From Bacteroidota bacterium (GTDB lineage Bacteria; Bacteroidota; Bacteroidia; Chitinophagales; Chitinophagaceae), in contig JAEWKK010000023.1 in assembly GCA_023386045.1 (NCBI GenBank), positions 45,512-109,511 of the forward strand: DNA of 64,000 nucleotides, written 5' to 3'. Below the pieces are notes generated by a model that was given only the letters and a program-made list of their open reading frames with translations, ran no database searches and was not told the origin of the DNA. Positions 34,996 to 43,365 of this stretch are shown in pieces. The translations under genes and the position numbers were made by a program. Position 1 is the first letter of the stretch. The number at the start of each line of letters is the position of its first letter.

Positions 34996-35556
34996 CTATT
35001 TGGAAGGCGGCGTCAATACTCCATCGATCACGTGAATGATACCATTAGAAGCAGGTATACTGGCAACTATGGTTGCTGAATTATTGATTATGATCTTATC
35101 ACCCTGTTTGCTGATCGTGATATTGCCTCCATTAACCTGGTTCAGAGTTTGTCCGTCCTGCATCAGGTTAGTACCCAGGTTTCCAACATATACATGGTAT
35201 TGCAGGATGTCCTGGAGCTTTTCTTTATTCTCTGGTTTCATCAGGTCTTCAACAGTGCCTTTGGGCAGTTTGTCGAAGGCAGCGTTCGTTGGTGCGAAAA
35301 CAGTGAAAGGACCCGCGTTTGATAAGGCATCTACTAGACCTGCCTGCTTAACAGCAGCTACCAGTGTTGTATGATCCTTTGATCCTGCTGCAACTTTAAC
35401 CACGTCTTTAGCTGATTCATCATCCTGAACAGCAGATTGTCCCGCAGCTACTGACTCTTCACTGGTTGAGGTAGGAGTGCTTTCTTTTGTTTCAGTATTG
35501 CATGATAAGATCAGTGCTGTTGCAGCGATAACCGGGAATGCGAAAAGCTTTCTCAT
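34996..35556 (-). CDS. Fasciclin-domain lipoprotein
   Basis: A lipoprotein signal (lipobox LILSC, Cys at about residue 19) precedes an acidic Ser/Thr linker and one FAS1 domain (residues 55-186) with the H1/H2-type segments FTVFAPTNAAFDKLP and NGIIHVIDGVLTP. FAS1 domains mediate adhesion or protein contacts. The gene sits between nosZ and nosL in the nos operon; a scaffold or stabilising role for NosZ in the periplasm is a guess from context. Confidence 0.9.
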   Translation of the reverse strand: MRKLFAFPVIAATALILSCNTETKESTPTSTSEESVAAGQSAVQDDESAKDVVKVAAGSKDHTTLVAAVKQAGLVDALSNAGPFTVFAPTNAAFDKLPKGTVEDLMKPENKEKLQDILQYHVYVGNLGTNLMQDGQTLNQVNGGNITISKQGDKIIINNSATIVASIPASNGIIHVIDGVLTPPSK

Positions 35557-35611
35557 AAAAATGTTTTTATGAAGCAGCTCTCTTCTAACAGAGAGCTGCT
35601 TTTGTGATTAG

Positions 35612-37621
35612 TTATGGTTGACCAGTTTTTTTGGTAGTATCAGCAGCAGGTTTGTTAGTGCCGGTGCTGAAAGTTATAGGTACATTGCTTCCTGGAGCAG
35701 AAACCCTGAGGTATCCCTGCATTTCCTGGTGCAGGGCAGAACAGAAGTCTGTACAATAGAAAGGATATATGCCGACCTTAAGCGGAATGAACTTGATGGT
35801 TTGAGTTTCACCCGGCATGATCAGTGCTTCACCATTGAGCGCACCTTTCACTGCAAATCCATGTGGCACATCCCAGTCCTGTTCCAGGTTGGTAACGTGG
35901 AAATAAACCTCATCACCCAAACGAACACCTTCAATATTGTCAGGAGTCAGGTGAGAACGGATGGCAGTCATGTACACATGCACCTGGTTGCCTTTGCGTT
36001 CTACTTTGGTTTGTCCTTCACCCTTGGCTACATAAGGGTTCATGTTTTCCTCGATCTTGTAGATCTTCTTTTGCTTTTTGATCAGAAGTTCAGCAGGAAT
36101 GGCTTCAGCATAGTGTGGTTCGCCTGTTGTTGGGAAATCAAGCAGTAGCTTCATCTTGTCACCATCAATAGAATAAAGTTGCGCACTTTGTGTAAGCTCA
36201 GGTCCTGTTGGCAGATAGCGGTCTTTAGTGATCTTATTATAAGCGATCACATATTTACCATGAGGTTTTGCTGTTGGTCCGCCAGGTACTGAAAGGTGAC
36301 CAATGGAATAATAAGTAGGAACGCGATCAAGAACTTTAAGATCCTTCAGTCTCCATTTAACGATCTCGGAAGAAACGAAGAATGAAGTGTAGGCATTACC
36401 GTTACCATCAAATTCAGTGTGCAAAGGACCAAGGCCTGGCTTCTGCACTTCACCGTGAAGCACAGCTTCATACTTGATAACAGGGAGACCTTCGTATTCA
36501 CCATCAAACTGCTTGTTGGCGATAGCCTGTTGCAATTTGGTGAAAGAAAATACAGGGATCACTGCTGCCAGTTTACCAGAACCAACAATGTATTCACCTG
36601 TAGGATCAGTATCTGTTCCGTGTGGAGATTTAGGACATGGGATCATATAGATCATGTCAGGACAATCTTTTGGATCAAGCACAGTTACTTCGTTCATAAT
36701 GGTTGAAGTAGCAGTATGTGTTTTCTCGTCCATTAAGTTGTGTGCATATTTCACAGATTCTTTTTTCCCTTTGCCTGCTTTCAGGTATTCTTCAGCTTTT
36801 TTCCAATTCACTGCCATGATAAAATCCTTGTCCTTGGCAGAAGCGTTTACTTCAAGCAACGTGTTTGCCTGCTCGGAGTTGTAGCAGCTGAAGAAGAACC
36901 ATCCGTGTGATTTTCCTTTACCGGCGCGTGAAAGGTCGAAGTTCACACCGGGGGTGCGGATCTGGAAAGCAATGTTCATTTCACCAGAGGTTTGATTCAC
37001 TGAAATGAAGCTTACAGATCCTTTAAAGTTTTGCTTATAGGTATTGATAGGTACGTCGCCATTTGCATTGTCCATTGGAACAGAGAAACGGGTAGCAGCT
37101 ACCACGTATTCAGAGTTCATGGTAATGAAAGGAGAGGCGTGGTTACCTGCACTGTTTGGGATCTCCAGGATTTCCGCTGTACGGAAAGTGGAAAGATCGA
37201 TACGTGCGATACGAGGCGTGTTGTTACCATTGGCAAAAGCCCAGCGACCATCATGTTCGCCATTGGTTTGAGACAAAGCAATGTGGTGCAGGTCATCCCA
37301 GGGCACGCTGCCATGAGAAGTGTTCAGCATGGGCTTTGTTTCTTCTGTATATCCATAACCTGTTTCAGGGCTAACAGAAAATACAGGAACAATGCGGAAC
37401 AGTCTTCCTGAAGGAATTCCATAAATGCCCAGCTGGCCGTTGAAGCCTCCGGAGACAATGTTATAGAATTCATCGAGCTTGCCTGGAGCAACATATACTT
37501 TTGATGCTGCGTCACCAGTGACGGCTGATTGTGCGCCTTTCGGCTTGCAACTAAAGATGGCAGCAGAAGTAGCTGCGACAATAGTTATTGTAGTTAGAAA
37601 TTTGCTTGAAGCGATATACAT
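35612..37621 (-). CDS. nosZ: Nitrous-oxide reductase, clade II-type (Sec-exported)
   Basis: NosZ reduces N2O to N2 in the periplasm. Residues of about 45-560 form the seven-bladed propeller holding CuZ (DDLHHIALSQTNGEHDGRW, CPKSPHGTDTDPTGEY, GPLHTEFDGNG). The C-terminal cupredoxin domain has the CuA motif FYCTDFCSALHQEMQGY. The N-terminus is a Sec/lipoprotein-like signal ending IFSC, with no twin arginine, as in clade II enzymes. The next gene downstream is the fasciclin gene. It lies 24 bp after the cytochrome c gene. Length is 669 residues. Confidence 0.96.
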   Translation of the reverse strand: MYIASSKFLTTITIVAATSAAIFSCKPKGAQSAVTGDAASKVYVAPGKLDEFYNIVSGGFNGQLGIYGIPSGRLFRIVPVFSVSPETGYGYTEETKPMLNTSHGSVPWDDLHHIALSQTNGEHDGRWAFANGNNTPRIARIDLSTFRTAEILEIPNSAGNHASPFITMNSEYVVAATRFSVPMDNANGDVPINTYKQNFKGSVSFISVNQTSGEMNIAFQIRTPGVNFDLSRAGKGKSHGWFFFSCYNSEQANTLLEVNASAKDKDFIMAVNWKKAEEYLKAGKGKKESVKYAHNLMDEKTHTATSTIMNEVTVLDPKDCPDMIYMIPCPKSPHGTDTDPTGEYIVGSGKLAAVIPVFSFTKLQQAIANKQFDGEYEGLPVIKYEAVLHGEVQKPGLGPLHTEFDGNGNAYTSFFVSSEIVKWRLKDLKVLDRVPTYYSIGHLSVPGGPTAKPHGKYVIAYNKITKDRYLPTGPELTQSAQLYSIDGDKMKLLLDFPTTGEPHYAEAIPAELLIKKQKKIYKIEENMNPYVAKGEGQTKVERKGNQVHVYMTAIRSHLTPDNIEGVRLGDEVYFHVTNLEQDWDVPHGFAVKGALNGEALIMPGETQTIKFIPLKVGIYPFYCTDFCSALHQEMQGYLRVSAPGSNVPITFSTGTNKPAADTTKKTGQP

Positions 37622-37644
37622 ATACGTGGTTTAAAATTGTTTGA

Positions 37645-38118
37645 TTAATTAACGCCGTCATTCTGGCGCATGAATTCGAGTATCCTGCGGGCCTCATCTT
37701 TTGTAAGATTCTGATTAGGCATCCTTACAAGACATTCTTCAAGTAACTTTTGAGCCTGTGGATCTTTTTCCAGCATCATGTCCACATTCGTGATCATGTT
37801 CATGATCCACTCTGGTTGCCTGCGGGTGGTAACTCCTTTCCATCCTGGTCCCACCAGTCTTTCATCAGTCAGTTTATGGCAGGCCTGGCATTTCAAATCA
37901 TAAATACCTTTTCCTTCAGTGGCCATTGGCTGATCGAGTGGAGTAGTGAGGTGCACATCAGCAGCTGTGATCATAGTGCCATGTTCCTCCGGCTGGTTCT
38001 TGGTGAGTTCTTCTGTGTCCAGTCTTTCTTTGCTACTGGGGGTTTTGTCCACGCAGGCCACAATGCCGGCGCACACAGTAATAATTAGTGCGGTAGTCCA
38101 AATTGTTCGTCTTTTCAT
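37645..38118 (-). CDS. Periplasmic cytochrome c (nos operon, first gene)
   Basis: A signal with a lipobox-like GIVAC (Cys at about residue 22) and one cytochrome c domain with CQACH and the Met ligand in CLVRMPNQNL. It is the first gene of the nos operon and probably donates electrons to NosZ. It is closely similar along the whole domain to the protein at 38619-39095, indicating a recent duplication across the divergent promoter. Confidence 0.88.
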   Translation of the reverse strand: MKRRTIWTTALIITVCAGIVACVDKTPSSKERLDTEELTKNQPEEHGTMITAADVHLTTPLDQPMATEGKGIYDLKCQACHKLTDERLVGPGWKGVTTRRQPEWIMNMITNVDMMLEKDPQAQKLLEECLVRMPNQNLTKDEARRILEFMRQNDGVN

Positions 38119-38163
38119 ATCGCAGTTTTAATTTAAAAAAGATGCCTACGTCTTTTAATGGCA

Positions 38164-38171
38164 CAAAAGTA
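38164..38171 (-). promoter_or_regulatory. -7 element of the nos operon
   Basis: TACTTTTG on the minus strand matches TAnnTTTG and is 46 bp before the first start codon of the operon. Confidence 0.55.
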
Positions 38172-38216
38172 TTTCGGCGTATTGCTGGCTATATTGACCG
38201 GTGTCACGAATAAGCA

Positions 38217-38228
38217 TGATAAATATCA
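38217..38228. promoter_or_regulatory. FNR/DNR-type operator of the nos operon
   Basis: TGAT-AAAT-ATCA is a perfect palindrome. Its centre is 58.5 bp from the final G of the nos -7 element, the same distance as at the other sites of this kind in the window. Confidence 0.65.
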
Positions 38229-38345
38229 GTTTTTGATCAGGCGGCTTAGTTTCCTCGGTTAAGGATCAGGTTTAGTTAGATCATGAAGATAGGATGTAGA
38301 ATGGCATAGTTTTTTAGAGTCAGTTGGATATTCATTTCATAAGTC

Positions 38346-38576
38346 ATGATAAAAAACATTTTATCCGGATTATTGTTGATCTCCCTGGTTTCCGCCTGTA
38401 ATGACTCCGATGATGCAAACACTGAGTTGAAGGACCCTGCCTTAACGCAACCTCCTTCGGAAGCCATTACTGATTCCACTAAAATAATTAATGATTCAGT
38501 AATTGTACCTGATGTCAGCAATGATAGTTTAATGAATCCTGGAATTGGTGACTCTTCCTCTAAAATGAAACATTGA
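38346..38576 (+). CDS. Small hypothetical lipoprotein
   Basis: The 76 residues are a lipoprotein signal (LVSAC, Cys at about residue 18) and a short, Asp/Ser/Pro-rich, probably disordered tail. It precedes the cytochrome c gene at 38619 by 42 bp on the same strand. No family is recognised. Confidence 0.55.
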   Translation: MIKNILSGLLLISLVSACNDSDDANTELKDPALTQPPSEAITDSTKIINDSVIVPDVSNDSLMNPGIGDSSSKMKH

Positions 38577-38618
38577 AAGAAAGAACCCTATTTTTGACCT
38601 TATTCTAAACCAACTATT

Positions 38619-39095
38619 ATGAATCAAAAGAATTTATTTACGGCGCTTTTTATCTGTGGAGCCTTGTCGTTCGCAGCTTGTAACTCTGAATCAAAATCCG
38701 ATGCCAACTCCGGTGATTCTACAGCTAACAACACTGCTTCCACTGATGGTACAGACCCTAAGGGAATTGGTAAATTCAAAAATGTTGAACTCACACATCC
38801 CCTTGATGAAAAAATGGTAGCATCTGGTAAAAGTATATACGATGTGAAGTGTCAGAGCTGTCATAAGCTGACAGATGAACGTGTGGTTGGTCCGGGCTGG
38901 AAAGGTGTAACCGACAGAAGACAACCAGAGTGGATCATGAACTTTGTGACCAATGTGGATGAAATGCTTGAAAAAGATACTGCATCACAAAAACTTCTTG
39001 AAACCTGTCTGGTGCGCATGCCCAACCAGAACCTGAATGATGATGAAGCGCGTCATGTTCTGGAATTCATGCGTAAGAATGACGGAAAGGAATAA
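38619..39095 (+). CDS. Periplasmic cytochrome c (paralogue)
   Basis: The lipoprotein signal (SFAAC, Cys at about residue 21) and the Ser/Asn/Asp linker precede a cytochrome c domain with CQSCH and the Met ligand in CLVRMPNQNL. It is nearly identical in length (158 versus 157) and closely similar in sequence to the first nos-operon protein at 37645, with DERVVGPGWKGV in common apart from one residue. A -7 element TATTTTTG lies at 38589-38596. A hairpin terminator at 39113 ends the transcript. Confidence 0.88.
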   Translation: MNQKNLFTALFICGALSFAACNSESKSDANSGDSTANNTASTDGTDPKGIGKFKNVELTHPLDEKMVASGKSIYDVKCQSCHKLTDERVVGPGWKGVTDRRQPEWIMNFVTNVDEMLEKDTASQKLLETCLVRMPNQNLNDDEARHVLEFMRKNDGKE

Positions 39096-39112
39096 ACGAA
39101 TTTTATATTGAT

Positions 39113-39140
39113 TCTGAGCCATGGTTATCCATGGCTTTTT
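39113..39140. terminator. Terminator between cytochrome c and the HxH protein gene
   Basis: The hairpin GCCATGG-TTAT-CCATGGC followed by seven T lies between two convergent genes. Confidence 0.8.
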
Positions 39141-40361
39141 TTATACCTTATCTGCCCTGAACCTGGCCACCATGATCATGAAGGCGCCGATGAAAAGAAT
39201 AATCGCACTGATCCAAAGCAGCCAGCTGTAGAGATAATTATTGGTTTTAAAAAGTATCTGAAGTCCCTGAACCATCAACAGCATTTCCGAAAAAATGATT
39301 CCGAAACCAAATACAAAAAACGGGATCCGCATCAGTTTTCCTTTCCTGAAGAAGTAGCCCCTGTCGATCAGCAATCCCAGGATAAAGAAAGTGACGAAGG
39401 CCAGGAATACCAGGTGAAGAAATCCAATGATCACAGGCCTGTCGCCATAAACTGCATGTCCCAGTTGCGGAATGATAGTTCCGATATTCATCATCACTTT
39501 GAGGCCAAAGGAAAACAGGGAGATCAGCCAGAAATTTCTAACCATTCTGATGTTGGACAAAGGATCTTTAATAATGCTGATAAAAAGCCTGATGAAGAAA
39601 TAAAGTGCAATAAGGAGGAAAAAGCAGCCAACAGTAGCCAGCAGGTAATAGGTCCTCAGGTCGTGCCATAACAAAGAAAGAAAAACTGCCGGAAGGGTGG
39701 AGATGCAGATAAAAAGAACAAACCTCTTCATGTTGCTGTCAGGCGAAATTCCCTTTTTCATCATGTAATCAAAGAACAGGGCGAAGACGGATAGGGCAAA
39801 GAAGCCATTATACTGGAAATGCAGGAAGGTATAAATGGAATCCCTGTACAGGTGTGAATCCGCCAGTCCCGTCATCATCATATAAGCCAGTGTAAAAGGC
39901 CCCACAGAAGAAAGTACCAGGCTGGCAAGTGCTGTGATCGTAAGCATTCGGATGATCCTGGCCTGTGGAGTTTTCAGGATGTCCTTTATATACACGAAAC
40001 CAAAAAGGTAGGTTACAAAAATATACAGGGTGGAAAATACGATGGAGAAAGGTCCATAGCCTTCCCATGGAAAAGAAAGGACCATACCCACAGAGCTGAT
40101 CTCCATACCGGCAAGTATCCATAAATAGATCTTTTTCCCTGAACGCTCAGGCGGTAATAACCTGAATACAAGCAGGGTGGTGAGAACAAGTCCTACCCAG
40201 CCGCCAAAAGCAAAGTGCGAGTGCGCACTCAGGAAATTTCGGTAATTAATGAATGGAACAGGGAAAAGGAATTTAGTTCTCATGCTAAAGCCCAGGAAGG
40301 CCACTACACATAGATTGATCAGGCTAAGGTTGATCCAGAAGCTTTTCTTCTTTATATCCAT
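39141..40361 (-). CDS. Polytopic membrane protein with haem-copper-oxidase-like HxH motif (paralogue 2)
   Basis: The 406 residues have about twelve hydrophobic helices and share with the protein at 27406-28659 the N-terminal motif AHSHFAFGGW (His47, His49) and the motif FLHFQYNGFF. Spacing and topology agree. The shared motif resembles the dihistidine haem site of NorB/COX1. The gene is divergent from the Rrf2 gene across a spacer with two FNR-type sites. No function is known to me; see also paralogue 1. Confidence 0.7.
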   Translation of the reverse strand: MDIKKKSFWINLSLINLCVVAFLGFSMRTKFLFPVPFINYRNFLSAHSHFAFGGWVGLVLTTLLVFRLLPPERSGKKIYLWILAGMEISSVGMVLSFPWEGYGPFSIVFSTLYIFVTYLFGFVYIKDILKTPQARIIRMLTITALASLVLSSVGPFTLAYMMMTGLADSHLYRDSIYTFLHFQYNGFFALSVFALFFDYMMKKGISPDSNMKRFVLFICISTLPAVFLSLLWHDLRTYYLLATVGCFFLLIALYFFIRLFISIIKDPLSNIRMVRNFWLISLFSFGLKVMMNIGTIIPQLGHAVYGDRPVIIGFLHLVFLAFVTFFILGLLIDRGYFFRKGKLMRIPFFVFGFGIIFSEMLLMVQGLQILFKTNNYLYSWLLWISAIILFIGAFMIMVARFRADKV

Positions 40362-40453
40362 TGGACAGTGCTGTATTTATTCAGGAACGTTTGTCATTCC
40401 CTCAGTTTTGAAATCAATGCAAAAATGAATGTTTTCCATTGTTTTAACCGTTT

Positions 40454-40465
40454 TGATGCTAATCA
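40454..40465. promoter_or_regulatory. FNR/DNR-type operator 1 in the Rrf2 promoter region
   Basis: TTTGAT-GCTA-ATCAG contains the palindrome TGAT-GCTA-ATCA. Its centre lies 58.5 bp from the end of the Rrf2 -7 element at 40511-40518 (TATATTTG) and 22 bp (two helical turns) from operator 2. Confidence 0.65.
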
Positions 40466-40475
40466 GTTTCAAAGC

Positions 40476-40487
40476 TGACAAAAATCA
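40476..40487. promoter_or_regulatory. FNR/DNR-type operator 2 in the Rrf2 promoter region
   Basis: TGAC-AAAA-ATCA lies in the longer perfect palindrome AAGCTGA-CAAAAA-TCAGCTT. Its centre is about 41 bp before the predicted transcription start of the Rrf2 gene, the class II activator position. Confidence 0.65.
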
Positions 40488-40510
40488 GCTTTAGCAGATA
40501 GGCTCAAAGA

Positions 40511-40518
40511 TATATTTG
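40511..40518 (+). promoter_or_regulatory. -7 element of the Rrf2 gene
   Basis: TATATTTG matches TAnnTTTG and is 20 bp before the start codon. Confidence 0.55.
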
Positions 40519-40538
40519 TCCGTTGTAAGCTTTGTGTT

Positions 40539-41003
40539 ATGATCTTTTCCAAATCATTTGGTTATGCAGTTAGAGGAGTATTATATGTTGCATTGATGCA
40601 GGATGAAAAACGCTATGTGCACGTTGAAGAGATTGCCACAAAACTGGTTGTACCGAGGCATTTTATGGGAAAAGTTTTAAAGCGGCTCGTAAAAGAAAAT
40701 GTGATCGCCTCCAGCAAGGGTCCCTCAGGTGGCTTTACGATAAATGACCAGACCTTACAAATTCCTTTGGTGCGGCTTGTTGATATTACTGATGGTCTTG
40801 AAGCCTTCGGTAATTGTGTATTGAGGGTAAAGGAATGCAATGCTTCCAATCCCTGCCCCCTGCATTACCAGGTGGAGAGTGTGAAGCTCAGGCTGAATTC
40901 ATTATTGTCGGAAACAACTATAGGCGACTTGCTCAAGGAAGACAAGGCTGACTTTATCAGAAGCATTTCAACAGCCATTGACCTGGATAAACAAGCTGTA
41001 TAA
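40539..41003 (+). CDS. Rrf2-family transcriptional regulator (NsrR/IscR-like)
   Basis: The 154 residues are an Rrf2 winged-helix protein: SKSFGYAVRGVLYVAL and the recognition region EEIATKLVVPRHFMGKVLKRL. Three cysteines in GNCVLRVKECNASNPCPLH fit an Fe-S cluster, as in the NO sensor NsrR or IscR. It is followed by a di-iron repair gene 28 bp downstream, so it probably responds to NO or cluster status. Two FNR-type sites lie in its promoter. Confidence 0.9.
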   Translation: MIFSKSFGYAVRGVLYVALMQDEKRYVHVEEIATKLVVPRHFMGKVLKRLVKENVIASSKGPSGGFTINDQTLQIPLVRLVDITDGLEAFGNCVLRVKECNASNPCPLHYQVESVKLRLNSLLSETTIGDLLKEDKADFIRSISTAIDLDKQAV

Positions 41004-41031
41004 AATTCAGAATTTTTTATAAATCGATTGC

Positions 41032-41766
41032 ATGGAGTTCGAAAACCTGGACCGGATTGTTTCTGATATTGTGCGGGATGATTACCGCACAGCGGATGTA
41101 TTTAAAAAATACGGCATTAACTATTGTTGTGGAGGCCAGCTTTCGTTGAAAGAAGCATGCGATCATAAATCTATTGAATACTCTGAAATGAAAGCAGCGC
41201 TGGAAAGTGCTACAAAAACGATGAGTCTTTCCAATCAGCTCAGATTTGAAGACTGGAAGATCGATTTCCTGGTAGATTTCATCATCAATGTGCACCACGG
41301 CTATATCAACCAGGTTTTGCCGCAACTGGAGTCCAGTCTGATATCTTTTGTAGAAGAGCATAGGAAAAAATATCCCGAGCTGGTACAGGTGCTTGCTGTT
41401 TTTAAAGAACTAATCACGCTACTGGTTTCACATAATCGCCACGAAGAAGAGATCATCTTCCCCTACATCAAGCAGATCGAAAATACCTATCGCCGTAAGG
41501 AAACCTACGGTAACTTATTTGTACGCACACTGCGGAAGCCTTTGAGCACTATCGAGGGAGAGCATAAAAAAATTGGATTACTCTTACAGGAACTCCGCTC
41601 ACTCACCCACCATTATCAATTCCCGGCCAATGCCTGCACGAACCACAGAGTGATCTATAATAAGCTGAAGGAATTTGATAACGATATGGAGCAGCATGAA
41701 CACCTGGAGAATAATATTCTCTTTCCAAAAGCAGTGGAGATCGAAAAAGAACTATTACGTCTTTAA
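41032..41766 (+). CDS. ric: Di-iron iron-sulfur cluster repair protein, second copy
   Basis: The 244-residue protein has the ScdA_N domain with YGINYCCGG (about residues 23-31) and a hemerythrin-like domain with ligands in NVHHGYINQVLP, VSHNRHEEEIIFPY, EGEHKKIG and EQHEHLENNILFPKA. It is a divergent paralogue of the one at 30384. It follows the Rrf2 gene and is probably co-transcribed, giving a separate NO-responsive repair unit next to the signalling genes. Confidence 0.92.
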   Translation: MEFENLDRIVSDIVRDDYRTADVFKKYGINYCCGGQLSLKEACDHKSIEYSEMKAALESATKTMSLSNQLRFEDWKIDFLVDFIINVHHGYINQVLPQLESSLISFVEEHRKKYPELVQVLAVFKELITLLVSHNRHEEEIIFPYIKQIENTYRRKETYGNLFVRTLRKPLSTIEGEHKKIGLLLQELRSLTHHYQFPANACTNHRVIYNKLKEFDNDMEQHEHLENNILFPKAVEIEKELLRL

Positions 41767-41796
41767 TCTTAAGTTTGTAAAAATTTGTCGGATTCG

Positions 41797-43365
41797 ATGA
41801 CCTTGCCCCAGCTTACACGTAACCAGGCGAGTGTTTTTGCGCTGTTAGCTTTTGTCACAACCCTGCTGTTCAGTTATTTTTTTCCTGATTACATCATTAT
41901 CCTTTCCGGATTAATGGTGGTAATTGTATTGTCCATATTCGTTAAGGACCAGCGTTCCACAATTATCGCGGGATTGATTAGTACCGGCTGTGTGGGCTTT
42001 CACCTGGCCATGAATAAGAATGGCCTCCATACGGATTCACTTACTAAATATGCAGTCGTCATATTCCTTATCTGGTTTACAACTGCCATTATTTTATATA
42101 TCAAGAACCTGATCCATCAAATGCAACTTGACAAATCACACGTTACTTCCCTTTTTGAAAACGCAACCGAAGGCTTTGTTGTTACCAATAACAAAGGTGA
42201 TATCGTACTGGTCAACCCATCTGCATGCAAGATGTTTGGCTATGAAACACATGAACTGGTAGGACAGAAAGTTGAATTGCTGATCCCTTCCGCATATAAA
42301 AAGGGCCATGTGCATTTGCGCGATGAATTTTATGAGAAGCCGCAAAACCGTGTTATGGGTCATGGTCGTGACCTGTACGGTGAAAAAAAAGGCGGAAACA
42401 CTTTCCCCGTTGAAGTTAGCCTGAGTACCTATATGCAAAACAATGACAGGTTTGTGATCGCCTTCATTGTAGACATTACCCATCGCAAGCAGATCGAGAA
42501 AAGCATAGTAGATCACCAGAAAAAGCTGGAACGTGTTACTGAAGAAATGCGCAGGCTGAATGCCGAGCTGGAAGCAAAAGTGGAAGAAAGAACGGCAATT
42601 CTTAAAGAAGCACTGCAAAGGCTAGAGCAGTCACAGGAAGAACTAAATGAAGCTCTTGATAAGGAAAGGCAGCTCAATGAGATCAAAAGCCGGTTTGTGG
42701 CCATGGCTTCTCATGAATTCCGTACACCATTAAGTACAGTGCTTTCTTCCGCTTCACTGCTGGGAAAGTATACTCAAACCGAAGACCAGGATAAAAGAAA
42801 CAGGCATATTGAAAAAATCAAAGCCTCTGTCAAACACCTGAACGACCTGCTGGAAGATTTTCTATCACTTGGCAAACTGGATGAAGGAAAGGTTGGCGCT
42901 ATTTTCAACCAGTTTAATGTACATGAACTGATCCAGGAAACCATTGATGAAATGAAGGGTCTGGCAAAGAAAGACCAGGTAATGGATTACCAGCATATTG
43001 GTGAGGATTTTATTAACAGTGATAAAAAGCTGATCAAAAACATCATCATCAACCTGGCAACCAATGCTATTAAATTCTCTGAAGAAGGTAAGGTGATACA
43101 GGTAAGATCCAATGTGATGGATCATAAGGCCATCATTTCAGTGAAGGATGAAGGTATGGGCATCTCAAAAGAAGACCAGGCCCACCTGTTCTCATCGTTT
43201 TTCAGGGGTAAAAATGCCCTGAACATCCAGGGAACCGGCCTGGGGTTGCATATTGTCAAACGTTATTTAGATTTGCTGGGCGGGGACGTGCAGCTAAAAA
43301 GTGACCTTGGCAAAGGAACAACCATTACATTTACAATACCTGTAAAGCAAACATCAGATGAATAA
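41797..43365 (+). CDS. PAS-domain membrane sensor histidine kinase
   Basis: From the ATG at 41797 (the TTG at 41785 is a poorer start) the protein has about four membrane helices, then a PAS domain (residues of about 115-235), a coiled coil (235-300), a HisKA domain with His306 in MASHEFRTPLS, and an HATPase domain with NLATNAIKFSEEG, DEGMGIS and GTGLGLHIVKRY. The PAS domain is like that of FixL (GRDLYGEKKGGNTFPVEVSLS), but the haem-ligating His of FixL aligns with Arg here (NRVMGHGR). It overlaps the next gene by 8 bp, so it is coupled to it. Confidence 0.92.
   Translation: MTLPQLTRNQASVFALLAFVTTLLFSYFFPDYIIILSGLMVVIVLSIFVKDQRSTIIAGLISTGCVGFHLAMNKNGLHTDSLTKYAVVIFLIWFTTAIILYIKNLIHQMQLDKSHVTSLFENATEGFVVTNNKGDIVLVNPSACKMFGYETHELVGQKVELLIPSAYKKGHVHLRDEFYEKPQNRVMGHGRDLYGEKKGGNTFPVEVSLSTYMQNNDRFVIAFIVDITHRKQIEKSIVDHQKKLERVTEEMRRLNAELEAKVEERTAILKEALQRLEQSQEELNEALDKERQLNEIKSRFVAMASHEFRTPLSTVLSSASLLGKYTQTEDQDKRNRHIEKIKASVKHLNDLLEDFLSLGKLDEGKVGAIFNQFNVHELIQETIDEMKGLAKKDQVMDYQHIGEDFINSDKKLIKNIIINLATNAIKFSEEGKVIQVRSNVMDHKAIISVKDEGMGISKEDQAHLFSSFFRGKNALNIQGTGLGLHIVKRYLDLLGGDVQLKSDLGKGTTITFTIPVKQTSDE

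Noticed and set aside
39108..39671. 187-residue plus-strand ORF
   Set aside because: It lies antisense to the polytopic membrane protein gene at 39141-40361, is highly charged without any domain, and begins in a terminator hairpin.
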